15,363 nucleotides of DNA from JABIEQ01 sp964516055 (GTDB taxonomy: Bacteria; Patescibacteriota; Patescibacteriia; Magasanikbacterales; UBA922): NCBI GenBank assembly GCA_964516055.1, contig CAZEYK010000027.1:1-15363 (forward strand), written 5' to 3'. The position numbers and the translations under genes are program-made. A model generated the notes under the pieces. The model was not told the origin of the DNA and searched no databases. It saw nothing but the letters and a program-made list of their open reading frames with translations. This document shows positions 6,050 to 13,439 of the stretch, piece by piece (the stretch's first letter is position 1; every line of letters starts with the position of its first letter).

Positions 6050-6397
6050 ATGAGTATGCGTATTAAAAAATCAGCAGCAAAAAAGTTTGAAAATTCTAAA
6101 AGTTGTACGGTGTGGGAATATGAATTGCCAAGTAACAAAGTAAGTTATGCAACTGCATTCATTGATGGTCGGTATCCAGAACAAAAAAGAGTAACAAATA
6201 GAGAGTGCGAAGAAGTATACTTTGTTATATCCGGTTCAGGTATCGTTCATTCGGAAAAAGGCGATGCCTCAATTCACGAAGGAGATGTCTACTTTTTTAA
6301 CATAGGGGAAATTTATTGGGTAGAGGGGAATCAATTATTGCTTGCATTAGTAAATGCTCCTAAATGGACCCCTGAACAACATGACATTGTCGAGTAA
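6050..6397 (+). CDS. Small cupin-fold protein, metal ligands degenerate
   Basis: A 115-residue single-domain cupin. Motif 1 appears as NRECEEVYFVISGSGIV and motif 2 as EGDVYFFNIGEIYWVEG, separated by the usual short strand. The histidines that normally bind metal in motif 1 (HxH) and motif 2 (PGxxH) are replaced here by Asn/Glu/Cys and Tyr, though the motif 1 glutamates remain. A ligand-binding or structural role is therefore more likely than a classical metal-dependent enzyme. ATG 6050 lies 5 nt after the DUF1653 stop; an in-frame ATG at 6056 is an alternative start. No signal peptide. The substrate cannot be deduced. Confidence 0.8.
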   Translation: MSMRIKKSAAKKFENSKSCTVWEYELPSNKVSYATAFIDGRYPEQKRVTNRECEEVYFVISGSGIVHSEKGDASIHEGDVYFFNIGEIYWVEGNQLLLALVNAPKWTPEQHDIVE

Positions 6398-6441
6398 ATT
6401 ATTTTTTCACGTTCATAACATTCAGGAAATTACCACTATAG

Positions 6442-6447
6442 TATAAT
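6442..6447 (+). promoter_or_regulatory. Probable -10 element of the TspO gene
   Basis: A perfect TATAAT at 6442-6447 lies 26 nt upstream of ATG 6474. No good -35 is seen at 17 nt (CATTCA). The resulting leader of about 20 nt is U-rich and lacks a Shine-Dalgarno. Confidence 0.45.
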
Positions 6448-6473
6448 CATTCTCTATTATTTTTTTTTACAAT

Positions 6474-6938
6474 ATGAATAGTATTCCATATATCATTTCC
6501 ATTCTCATCGCCCAGTGTGCCGGAGGTATTGGAGCCTTTTTTACGACAAACAGCGTTGGTACTTGGTACACCACACTGTCAAAACCATTATGGAATCCAC
6601 CAAGTTGGCTTTTTGGACCTGTATGGATACTCCTCTATACGCTCATGGGAATAGCCGCTGCACTTGTGTACCAACACAAAGGAAGTAAGCAAACAACGCG
6701 TGCCTTATCCCTATACACCGTGCAGCTCGCCCTTAATGCGCTGTGGTCTATACTCTTTTTTGGTATGAAAAATCCAGGAGGATCATTTGTAGAAATTATT
6801 ATATTGCTTGGGTTCATTATTGTGACCACAATACTCTTCTGGCGAGTGAATACGTGGGCAGGCATACTCATGTTGCCCTATATTGCGTGGGTATCTTTTG
6901 CCACATATCTCAACTATACTATTTGGCAGCTAAACTAA
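6474..6938 (+). CDS. tspO: TspO/MBR family (tryptophan-rich sensory) membrane protein
   Basis: A 154-residue, five-helix integral membrane protein. Family hallmarks are visible: WYTTLSKPLWNPPSWLFGPV near residues 31-50, then WILLYTLMGIAAALVY, LALNALWSILFFGMKNPG in the middle, and ILMLPYIAWVSFATYLNYTI near the C terminus. Conserved Trp and Pro residues of the porphyrin/cholesterol-binding pocket are present. Bacterial TspO proteins bind and may degrade tetrapyrroles and respond to oxygen or light; the specific role here is unknown. The length is typical. The small membrane protein gene starts 6 nt downstream, suggesting co-transcription. Confidence 0.93.
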   Translation: MNSIPYIISILIAQCAGGIGAFFTTNSVGTWYTTLSKPLWNPPSWLFGPVWILLYTLMGIAAALVYQHKGSKQTTRALSLYTVQLALNALWSILFFGMKNPGGSFVEIIILLGFIIVTTILFWRVNTWAGILMLPYIAWVSFATYLNYTIWQLN

Positions 6939-6943
6939 CTTTT

Positions 6944-7162
6944 ATGTATATCGTCAAACTCATTGGAGCCATTGGACTCGTACTTATTTCAGTTGGTATT
7001 ATAATAAAAAAAAGAAAAACACAGGATATACTCTATATCATTGGGGGCCTTTGTTTAGAAGTATACAGTCTCTATATTGGAGACATCGTATTCATTATCC
7101 TTCAAATTGTATTTACGCTGACCGCCATATACAATCTCAGTAAAGTTGTGAAAAAAAAGTAG
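6944..7162 (+). CDS. Small three-helix membrane protein, CBU_0592/SWEET-like layout
   Basis: This 72-residue protein consists almost entirely of three hydrophobic segments: IGAIGLVLISVGIII (about 5-20), DILYIIGGLCLEVYSLYI (about 28-45) and IVFIILQIVFTLTAIYNL (about 47-66). It ends in a basic tail, SKVVKKK. This layout recalls the CBU_0592-like / half-transporter triple-helix proteins, but the match is by shape only. The start at 6944, 6 nt after the tspO stop, is chosen over an in-frame ATG at 6743 because the upstream 67 codons overlap tspO and read as out-of-frame shadow (poor composition, many Cys/His/Tyr). Confidence 0.65.
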   Translation: MYIVKLIGAIGLVLISVGIIIKKRKTQDILYIIGGLCLEVYSLYIGDIVFIILQIVFTLTAIYNLSKVVKKK

Positions 7163-7172
7163 CCTAACTCAA

Positions 7173-7688
7173 ATGTATTTTGTACAAAATACAGATATAC
7201 AAACTCAGCATATGAATTCCGTTGAACAATATTTAGAAGACAATCACATCAGCTACATCATGCACGAGCACCCCGCGGTGTATACCTGTGAAGAAGCAGA
7301 AACACACTGTGGCAACATTCCAGGACTCGCATGCAAAAATTTGTTGCTCAAAGATCAGAAAGGAAAACGGTATGTATTAGTAGTACTTCCTGCCACAAAA
7401 AGAGCTGATATAAAAAAAATTAGTGAAACCATTGGCGAAAAAAAAATGAGCTTCGCCAGTGCCGAAGCAGTAAAAGAAAAACTGGGACTTGAGCCAGGAT
7501 CAGTTTCTCCCTTTGGGCTGCTCAATGATCCTCATCATGAAATAGAACTTTGCATAGACCAAGATGTATCCAATGCAGAGATTGTGAGTTTTCATCCCAA
7601 CAGAAATACCGCCTCTATAGAACTAACAGGGGACATGTTTAAAAAATTTTTACAAACGCTTCCTCATAACATCTATCAAATCACATAG
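7173..7688 (+). CDS. YbaK/ProX-type prolyl-tRNA deacylase (trans-editing factor)
   Basis: A 171-residue aminoacyl-tRNA deacylase of the YbaK/EbsC/ProX superfamily, which clears mischarged tRNA-Pro (Ala-tRNA-Pro for ProXp-ala/PrdX types). Seen: HEHPAVYTCEEAE (31-43), the active-site Lys block ACKNLLLKD (53-61, K55), MSFASAEAVKEKLGLEPGSV (92-111), SPFGLLND (112-119), and the FHPNRNTA strand (140-147). The TCEEAE and SPFGLLND forms favour the PrdX/ProXp-ala branch over bacterial YbaK proper. The domain starts near residue 16, so the in-frame ATG at 7212 (MNSVEQYLEDN) may be the true start. It is a free-standing domain, which suggests the prolyl-tRNA synthetase in this genome may lack its own editing insert. 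It lies 10 nt downstream of the small membrane protein gene. Confidence 0.9.
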   Translation: MYFVQNTDIQTQHMNSVEQYLEDNHISYIMHEHPAVYTCEEAETHCGNIPGLACKNLLLKDQKGKRYVLVVLPATKRADIKKISETIGEKKMSFASAEAVKEKLGLEPGSVSPFGLLNDPHHEIELCIDQDVSNAEIVSFHPNRNTASIELTGDMFKKFLQTLPHNIYQIT

Positions 7689-7751
7689 GCGCACTCATCT
7701 GTGGTACAAAAAGGTACCTGAACACAGGGGGAAAAAGCCACTCAAAAACAC

Positions 7752-7779
7752 TTGCAAATCCTTCCAAATCTGCTACAAT
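7752..7779 (+). promoter_or_regulatory. Putative promoter of aspS
   Basis: TTGCAA at 7752-7757, a 16-nt spacer, and TACAAT at 7774-7779 preceded by TGC, an extended -10. Transcription would start near 7786, giving a leader of about 18 nt without a Shine-Dalgarno. Confidence 0.6.
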
Positions 7780-7803
7780 ATTCCAGTATATTAAGCGAAA
7801 AAT

Positions 7804-9570
7804 ATGTATAGAACACACACCTGCGGAGAGCTCCGCACCGAGCATGTAGGAACAGAAGTAACCCTCTCAGGATGGGTCCACAAACGCCGTAATTTGGGCG
7901 GTCTTGTGTTTGTTGATTTACGAGATAGATATGGTCTCACACAAATTGTGTTCAATCCTGACATGGGAGAACATTTTGCTATTGCGGATGGACTCAAATA
8001 CGAATACATCATTAAAGTAACAGGAGACGTGGTGAAACGGCAAGAAGGCACCGCAAATGACAACATAGCCACAGGAGATATCGAATTGATGGCAAAACAT
8101 ATTGAAGTACTAAGCACCGCAAAAGCCATGCCATTTGAAATATTTGAAACAAATAAAGGAGAGGAAGATGAAGAACTTCGGTTGACCTATCGTTTTCTTG
8201 AACTTCGCCGTGAACGTCTTCGAGACAATATACTTTTCCGTAATAAAATGGAACAACACATCCATGCATACATGCAATCACGAGATTTTGTGCATATTGC
8301 TACGCCAATTCTTACCGTATCTTCACCAGAAGGAGCGCGGGATTTTCTTGTCCCAAGTCGGATTCACCCAGGAAAATTTTACGCACTACCTCAAGCCCCA
8401 CAACAATACAAACAACTGTGTATGGTTGCCGGATTTGATCGCTATTACCAAATTGCTCCATGCATGCGCGACGAAGATCCTCGAGCAGATCGATCACCAG
8501 GAGAATTTTATCAACTTGATTGTGAAACGAGTTTTCTTACCCGAGATGAATTTTTTACGCTCATGGAACCACTCTTTGTTGAACTGACAGAAAAAGTCGC
8601 TGGGAAAAAAGTCATGCAAAAACCATTTCCTCGCATTCCATACAACACCGTCATGGAAACGTACGGAAGCGACAGACCAGACCTTCGCCACAATCTCAAA
8701 CTGGTAGAAATAACTGATTGGGCAAAAGAAACAGACTTTCAGGTATTTTCTAGCGCAGAACATGTTCGTGTTATGGCGGTACCAGGAGGACATGAATTTA
8801 GCCGAAAAGTTATCGAGTCAGAATTAGAAACAAAAGCAAAACAAGCCGGTGCAAAAGGACTCGCATGGATGAAATTCGTTGATGGAGCGTTCGATGGAGG
8901 AGTCAGTAAATTCTTCAACGACGCACAACAAACAAAACTCATAAACATGCTCGAACTCAAAGAAAACGCAATCCTCCTATTTAGCGCAGATAATTGGGAA
9001 ATTTCTTGCAAGTCTCTTGGTGTTATTCGTGAATACCTGGGAGACAAAATGAATCTGGTAGACAAAGATCTTATTGCCTGGGCATGGGTCGTTGATTTTC
9101 CATTCTACGAATGGAATGACAAAGATAACAAAATTGACTTTGCACACAATCCATTTTCCATGCCACAAGGCGGTCTTGATGCACTCAACAATCAAGATCC
9201 ACTTACCCTCCTTGCTGATCAATACGACATCATCGCAAACGGACTCGAAATTTCAAGCGGTGCTGTTCGAAATAAAGATCCAGAAATCATGTATAAAGCA
9301 TTTGAAATAGCGGGATACAACAAGGCTGCTGTCGACGCAAAATTTGGTCACATGATTAAAGCATTTGAATATGGAGCACCACCTCACTGTGGATTTGCGC
9401 CAGGTATTGAACGCCTCGTTATGCTTCTTCTTGGAGAAAAGAATCTTCGAGCAGTTGTACCATTCCCAAAAAATCAAAAAGCAGAAGAACCCATGGTCGG
9501 TAGTCCCGCTGTCGTTGATGATGCACAATTGAAAGAACTCTCTATAAAAGTGGATATCCAACAACAATAG
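7804..9570 (+). CDS. aspS: Aspartyl-tRNA synthetase, bacterial type
   Basis: This 588-residue class IIb synthetase charges tRNA-Asp. Domains in order: OB-fold anticodon-binding domain (about 1-110, GWVHKRRNLGGLVFVDLRDR), catalytic core with motif 1 near 140-165, motif 2 RDEDPRADRSPGEFYQLD, the bacterial GAD insertion (about 285-400), and motif 3 FAPGIERLVMLLLGEKNLR near 535-553. A bacterial C terminus (PFPKNQKAEEPMVGSPAVV) closes it. The RSPGEFYQLD form of motif 2 differs from the common RQPEFTQ and is known from alphaproteobacterial-type AspRS. Residue 31 is Leu, the discriminating form, where non-discriminating enzymes usually have His. Together with AsnRS in the same window this suggests no need for a tRNA-dependent amidation route for Asn. 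It has its own promoter and terminator. Confidence 0.97.
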   Translation: MYRTHTCGELRTEHVGTEVTLSGWVHKRRNLGGLVFVDLRDRYGLTQIVFNPDMGEHFAIADGLKYEYIIKVTGDVVKRQEGTANDNIATGDIELMAKHIEVLSTAKAMPFEIFETNKGEEDEELRLTYRFLELRRERLRDNILFRNKMEQHIHAYMQSRDFVHIATPILTVSSPEGARDFLVPSRIHPGKFYALPQAPQQYKQLCMVAGFDRYYQIAPCMRDEDPRADRSPGEFYQLDCETSFLTRDEFFTLMEPLFVELTEKVAGKKVMQKPFPRIPYNTVMETYGSDRPDLRHNLKLVEITDWAKETDFQVFSSAEHVRVMAVPGGHEFSRKVIESELETKAKQAGAKGLAWMKFVDGAFDGGVSKFFNDAQQTKLINMLELKENAILLFSADNWEISCKSLGVIREYLGDKMNLVDKDLIAWAWVVDFPFYEWNDKDNKIDFAHNPFSMPQGGLDALNNQDPLTLLADQYDIIANGLEISSGAVRNKDPEIMYKAFEIAGYNKAAVDAKFGHMIKAFEYGAPPHCGFAPGIERLVMLLLGEKNLRAVVPFPKNQKAEEPMVGSPAVVDDAQLKELSIKVDIQQQ

Positions 9571-9597
9571 GGAAAATACAACATAAAAAATAGACAC

Positions 9598-9627
9598 AAA
9601 AAAACAGACCGCAGTGGTCTGTTTTTT
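9598..9627 (+). terminator. Intrinsic terminator of aspS
   Basis: AAACAGACC ending at 9610, loop GCAGT, then GGTCTGTTT from 9616, continuing into a run of six T to 9627. The stem is GC-capped, 8-12 bp long and followed by the U-tract on the plus strand, 28 nt after the aspS stop. Confidence 0.9.
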
Positions 9628-9665
9628 ATGTAGTGTATAAAGTAATGGTGGTGTATGTTAAATTA

Positions 9666-9694
9666 TTGCTAAACCCAGCAAAAACAGATATTAT
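9666..9694 (+). promoter_or_regulatory. Promoter giving a leaderless GT2 transcript
   Basis: TTGCTA at 9666-9671, a 17-nt spacer, and TATTAT at 9689-9694. Transcription is expected near 9701-9702, only 2-3 nt before ATG 9704, so the mRNA would be leaderless or nearly so. Confidence 0.6.
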
Positions 9695-9703
9695 AGTGGC
9701 ACT

Positions 9704-10438
9704 ATGCTACGCCTTACCATTATCATTCCCATCTACAATGGCGCTACGTATCTTATCTCAACCATAGCAGACCTTGAGGTATTTCACAAAGCACACCCGT
9801 TTCACGAGGTCATTTTTGTAAACGATGGAAGTACCGACGCCTCACTCACAATACTAACGGACATACTTGCAGAGTCCTTACTTCCTTCAACCATACATTC
9901 GTATGAACAAAACAAAGGGAAGGGAAGTGCCCTTGCACTTGCAACAAAAAACGCAAAACCCACAGATATTATTGGATTCACCGATGTTGAACTTCCTTAC
10001 GGATTAAAAAAAATAACAGAAGTAATCACTGTCTTTCAAATAAAGAGCTCTACCGATGTTGTCATCGGAAAAAGAGAACAAAGCCAAAAAGATTATACAC
10101 CCTATCGTCTTCTGTATACCAAACTATTTCGCCTCCTGCTACCACAGAAAGTTAGGAGATTTACCGACACCCAGTGTGGATTTAAGTTTTTTCGCTATCA
10201 TGCCGCAATCGCATTATTTTCCGTTATTCAAACGAGCAATTGGGTTTGTGATATAGAACTATTACTCGCCGCAACCGCGCAAAGAAAAATCATAGCAGAA
10301 ATTCCCGTACAAATTAAACCGTCATGCAAAACTCGCGGTAGCATTTCCATACGGACCCATGGCAGACAAATAATCAACGATATTCAGTACATAAAATCAC
10401 ATGAAAAAAAAGGCCACTACCATACTCAACAATCATAA
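9704..10438 (+). CDS. Family 2 glycosyltransferase, DPM1/polyprenyl-phosphate sugar synthase-like
   Basis: A 244-residue GT-A glycosyltransferase that probably transfers a sugar from a nucleotide donor to polyprenyl phosphate on the cytoplasmic membrane face. Seen: LTIIIPIYNGATYL at the N terminus, VIFVNDGSTDASL (about 37-49), NKGKGSALALATKNA, and FTDVELPYGL, which replaces the usual TDADLPY metal-binding motif by TDVELPY. CGFKFFR further on is typical of DPM1-like members. No C-terminal membrane helices are present, matching the short single-domain DPM1 form. The gene overlaps the following GT-C membrane protein by 38 nt, the expected partnership of lipid-sugar donor synthase and membrane transferase. 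Its promoter predicts a leaderless transcript. Confidence 0.88.
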   Translation: MLRLTIIIPIYNGATYLISTIADLEVFHKAHPFHEVIFVNDGSTDASLTILTDILAESLLPSTIHSYEQNKGKGSALALATKNAKPTDIIGFTDVELPYGLKKITEVITVFQIKSSTDVVIGKREQSQKDYTPYRLLYTKLFRLLLPQKVRRFTDTQCGFKFFRYHAAIALFSVIQTSNWVCDIELLLAATAQRKIIAEIPVQIKPSCKTRGSISIRTHGRQIINDIQYIKSHEKKGHYHTQQS

Positions 10439-12062
10439 AGAACGGCTCGTATTTTTGAGCATAGGGGTTATTATATTTCTTGTCCACGGACCATTACTAC
10501 GGTTGGGATTTTTTAGTGACGATTATCACATGCTGCATATCGTTGCACAGAACACCCAGTCGATTATAGACATATTTAAAACCAACCTTCTTGGCACCAA
10601 TATCGGACACTCATATGGACCAGTATTCAAACTGTTATTTATCGCAGAATATAAACTGTTTGGTCTCAATCCATTAGGGTATCATGTTGTGTCTCTACTG
10701 CTTCATTTTTTTGCCACCATTGCGGTGTATTATGTTGCAAAAATATTTGCCCCAAAAAGCCAAATTCCTGCTGCAGCAGCTATTCTTTTTTCTGTCATGC
10801 CGGTTCACGTAAATGCCATCGCGTGGATTAGTGTACAGCCGCATCTTTTGGCAACAGTTGGATTTTTGTGTGCGATCATGTGGTACCTTACATACAAGAA
10901 CACCAATCGTGTTCAATGGCTTGTACTTAGTCTTGTTGCAACAGGAATTGCGTTAGGTGCAAAAGATACTGCTATTACCATCCTTCCTATAATAGGCATT
11001 ATAGAACTATTTACCTACAAGAAAAGGCAGGTACAAAAAGGGAGTACAACAAAACATCAGACGTTTAATGCAGTTTTGTCCGACATGAAAAAAAGAGCGA
11101 TAGGAGTACTCCCATATATAATGATAACCTTGGGATACCTATTGCTTCGTTCACACGCTACAGGGAGTGCTACAGCAGCGTACACAGGGTCACTGGCAGT
11201 AAACTTCGGTAACATGGAACGCATGTTTACAGAGATGACTGCTGCTATATTTTTCCCTGAATGGCGCATGCATCTTGCGGTATTCATGCATACAGGGGCA
11301 TATGTAGTCCTCCCCATAGCTATCGGATTTTTTGGAGTACTCTTGTATCTCATTCGAAAAAATAAAGGAATGGTGTTACTCCTTTCTCTGTATGTTGTAT
11401 CAACCGTGCCATTTTTGTTTGTTGCGTTTAATCAAATAAATGAAGAAGGAAATCGTTATGTCTACCTCAGTTCAACCATTGCTGTTATCCTCTGCAGCAT
11501 TTGTCTCCACCTGCTTACCATCCACCACAAAAAAAGACAGCACCTCTTTGCATTACTCATCATGCTCATCTTTTTTATCAATATTCAAGCCACTCAATTA
11601 CGATTTTCCTATTGGCAAACAGCAGATACGCTCGTAAAAGAATTAATACATTCAGAAAATATCGACCAACTAGATGAACAAACACCCTATACCATTATTG
11701 CACTCCCAGATAACGTACAAGGCGCACAGGTCATGAGGAACGCTATTTTTGAGGCCATAGAGCTTGAACGAGGAAAAAAATTGACAGGGGAACGAATTCC
11801 CATGTATACGTATCACGACGCATTCAAGCCAACGCAGGAGTTAACCGTTTCTTATAAGGACTCACAAATAGAAATTATCAGAACCTACGATCATAATGGA
11901 TTCACCGGATTTGGGGCATTTGAAAGTCCAACGGGCTTATATACAATAACCAATTGGGATAAGTGGGGGAGTATTGGTGATTCAATTACCATAACCCCAA
12001 GCACTCTTAAACAGTTGCTCTATGTCTCTCATGGACAGTTACGTCTCGAAAAGGTAGAATAG
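10401..12062 (+). CDS. TMTC/PMT-like GT-C membrane glycosyltransferase
   Basis: This 553-residue polytopic protein has roughly ten membrane helices in its first 400 residues and a soluble C-terminal region of about 150 residues. The first helix (about 17-36) is followed by FFSDDYHML with the acidic pair D40-D41, the GT-C catalytic signature of the first extracytoplasmic loop. PVHVNAIAWISVQPHLL (134-150), GAKDTAITIL (186-195) and NRYVYLSS (351-358) match the conserved blocks of TMTC-type O-mannosyltransferase relatives, though the TPR repeats of eukaryotic TMTCs are absent. It likely moves a sugar from a lipid-phosphate donor to a surface acceptor (protein or glycan) outside the membrane. The 38-nt overlap with the DPM1-like gene upstream implies tight co-expression. 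The acceptor cannot be deduced. Confidence 0.82.
   Translation: MKKKATTILNNHKERLVFLSIGVIIFLVHGPLLRLGFFSDDYHMLHIVAQNTQSIIDIFKTNLLGTNIGHSYGPVFKLLFIAEYKLFGLNPLGYHVVSLLLHFFATIAVYYVAKIFAPKSQIPAAAAILFSVMPVHVNAIAWISVQPHLLATVGFLCAIMWYLTYKNTNRVQWLVLSLVATGIALGAKDTAITILPIIGIIELFTYKKRQVQKGSTTKHQTFNAVLSDMKKRAIGVLPYIMITLGYLLLRSHATGSATAAYTGSLAVNFGNMERMFTEMTAAIFFPEWRMHLAVFMHTGAYVVLPIAIGFFGVLLYLIRKNKGMVLLLSLYVVSTVPFLFVAFNQINEEGNRYVYLSSTIAVILCSICLHLLTIHHKKRQHLFALLIMLIFFINIQATQLRFSYWQTADTLVKELIHSENIDQLDEQTPYTIIALPDNVQGAQVMRNAIFEAIELERGKKLTGERIPMYTYHDAFKPTQELTVSYKDSQIEIIRTYDHNGFTGFGAFESPTGLYTITNWDKWGSIGDSITITPSTLKQLLYVSHGQLRLEKVE
12032..12060 (+). promoter_or_regulatory. Putative promoter of the scpA-scpB-carboxypeptidase operon
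   Basis: TGGACA at 12032-12037 (5 of 6 to the -35 consensus), a 17-nt spacer, and TAGAAT at 12055-12060. It lies within the last codons of the GT-C gene. The expected start near 12067 gives a leader of about 53 nt containing the hairpin at 12081-12101. Confidence 0.55.
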
Positions 12063-12080
12063 TGCATAGTTTTGTGATAA

Positions 12081-12101
12081 CTCCTCTTGAATATAGAGGA
12101 G
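12081..12101 (+). promoter_or_regulatory. Hairpin in the scpA leader holding a purine-rich SD-like arm
   Basis: CTCCTCT (12081-12087) and AGAGGAG (12095-12101) form a perfect 7-bp stem with a 7-nt loop. The 3' arm is a strong Shine-Dalgarno-like sequence, but it lies 18 nt from ATG 12120 and is paired, so it may not act as one. There is no U-tract after the stem. Confidence 0.45.
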
Positions 12102-12119
12102 CAGCTTTGCCCTCATGAT

Positions 12120-12815
12120 ATGATGCAATTTACCCTCACACAATTCGATGGACCACTGGATTTACTTCTCGGGCTTATCCAAGAAAAAAAATTAGAAATC
12201 ACTGAACTTGCCATTTCAGAAGTAACCGAACAATACATAAAGTATATCGACACACTCGATGAGGCAAACCCCAGTGAGCTCTCTGATTTTTTGGTTATGG
12301 CCACAAAGCTGCTTCTGCTTAAGTCGCGGCAATTATTACCACAATTTAGCCTTACTGAAGAAGAAGACGAAACAAGTCTCAAAGATCAACTCACTCGGTA
12401 TAAAGCATTTGTTGATGCCAGCAAAAAACTTAACGCACAATGGCTTGCTCCACATAAGTCAGTATTTCGCATCGAATCACCAAGAAAACCTGAAGGCTTT
12501 GTCCCGCCTCAAAACGCTACCGTAGAGCAACTACACAGCAGAATGCAGCAACTGGTAAAACGTCTTGCTCCACCAAAGCCACTCCCAAAAACCCATATAG
12601 ACAAAACGATTAGCATGAAAGAAAAAATTCTCGCGATACAAGTAATATTACAAAAACAAAAAAAGATCTATTTTTTTGAAGTCATTGATCAAAAACAAAA
12701 TAGAACAGAGCTCATTGTCAGTTTTCTTGCACTGTTAGAACTAGTAAAACAACGAACAATTTCATTAACCCAAGACAGTCTGTATGGAGATATCGCTATT
12801 GAAAGTATAGCGTAA
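12120..12815 (+). CDS. scpA: Segregation and condensation protein A (kleisin)
   Basis: A 231-residue kleisin subunit that bridges SMC heads in the bacterial condensin complex, acting on the nucleoid. Seen: the canonical N terminus QFTLTQFDGPLDLLLGLIQEKKLEITEL, given here in outline (FDGPLDLLL at residues 9-17), then a helical middle with KLLLLKSRQLLP and a winged-helix C terminus. That end contains KEKILAIQVILQKQ and IVSFLALLELVKQ, which bind the SMC head. ATG 12120 or 12123 matches the family start. An upstream in-frame TTG at 12087 lies inside the leader hairpin and would add 11 residues that do not resemble ScpA. It is followed after 27 nt by scpB, its obligate partner. Length is normal. 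Confidence 0.92.
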   Translation: MMQFTLTQFDGPLDLLLGLIQEKKLEITELAISEVTEQYIKYIDTLDEANPSELSDFLVMATKLLLLKSRQLLPQFSLTEEEDETSLKDQLTRYKAFVDASKKLNAQWLAPHKSVFRIESPRKPEGFVPPQNATVEQLHSRMQQLVKRLAPPKPLPKTHIDKTISMKEKILAIQVILQKQKKIYFFEVIDQKQNRTELIVSFLALLELVKQRTISLTQDSLYGDIAIESIA

Positions 12816-12828
12816 CGTATCTTCACTA

Positions 12829-12834
12829 TATAAT
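12829..12834 (+). promoter_or_regulatory. TATAAT 8 nt before the scpB start
   Basis: A perfect -10 hexamer, TATAAT at 12829-12834, would start transcription near 12841, 2 nt before ATG 12843. A matching -35 is not evident (TATAGC at 17 nt). It may add a leaderless scpB transcript to that from the scpA promoter. Confidence 0.35.
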
Positions 12835-12842
12835 ATCCAGTC

Positions 12843-13439
12843 ATGCCAAGACTGGGAAATTACCCATTAGACATTGAACATAAACCGTATATGTCCATCA
12901 TAAGCAATATTGAATCAATACTCTTTGTTGCCTCAAAACCACTCACCGCCCAAAAAATTGCCAACGCAATACACAAACAAGAAGGTGATGTTATCGAAGC
13001 CTTAGAAAATTTGAAATTAAAATATAATAAAGAAGATTCAGGTATTCATATTTTAGAGAGCAACGACACCGTACAAATGGCCACCAATCCGCAAAACAAC
13101 GACGCTATTGAAACCTTTATGAAAGACGAAGTTGCTGGAGAATTGACTAAAGCACAATTAGAAACACTCACTGTTATTGCCTATTGTGGTCCAATATCTC
13201 GACCAGAACTTGAAGAAATACGAGGAGTAAACTGTTCCATCATTATTCGAAACTTGCTGATGCGTGCACTAATAAATGAACAAGAAGGAAAAACAGATAT
13301 CATGCCAACCTATACACTTTCAATGGATGCGCTGAGCCATTTAGGCATTCAGAGTGTGGAAGATCTTCCTGAATATGAAATACTCAACAAGCATCAACAC
13401 ATTACAAGCGTACGTAGCGAAGTTACTCCTGAACTATGA
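12843..13439 (+). CDS. scpB: Segregation and condensation protein B
   Basis: A 198-residue ScpB, a tandem winged-helix protein that dimerises and binds the ScpA linker in the SMC-ScpAB condensin. Seen: SNIESILFVASKPLTAQKIA (about 20-39), the ELTKAQLETLTVIAYCGPIS block (about 98-117), then RPELEEIRGVNCSIIIRNL, the most conserved stretch of the family, and a C-terminal LGIQSVEDLPEYE. Relatives usually start close to IESILFV, so the in-frame ATG at 12891 is an alternative start. The longer start is favoured by the TATAAT at 12829-12834. The gene ends in TGA overlapping the next start in an ATGA arrangement, implying translational coupling to the carboxypeptidase. Confidence 0.92.
   Translation: MPRLGNYPLDIEHKPYMSIISNIESILFVASKPLTAQKIANAIHKQEGDVIEALENLKLKYNKEDSGIHILESNDTVQMATNPQNNDAIETFMKDEVAGELTKAQLETLTVIAYCGPISRPELEEIRGVNCSIIIRNLLMRALINEQEGKTDIMPTYTLSMDALSHLGIQSVEDLPEYEILNKHQHITSVRSEVTPEL

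Noticed and set aside
6743..6943. 67-codon N-terminal extension of the small membrane protein, overlapping tspO
   Set aside because: It is the tspO coding region read out of frame; the hydrophobic protein begins at ATG 6944.
7699..7727. Nested inverted repeats (CTGTG/CACAG and GTAC/GTAC) before aspS
   Set aside because: Short, interrupted stems without a U-tract on either strand; insufficient to call a terminator or regulator.
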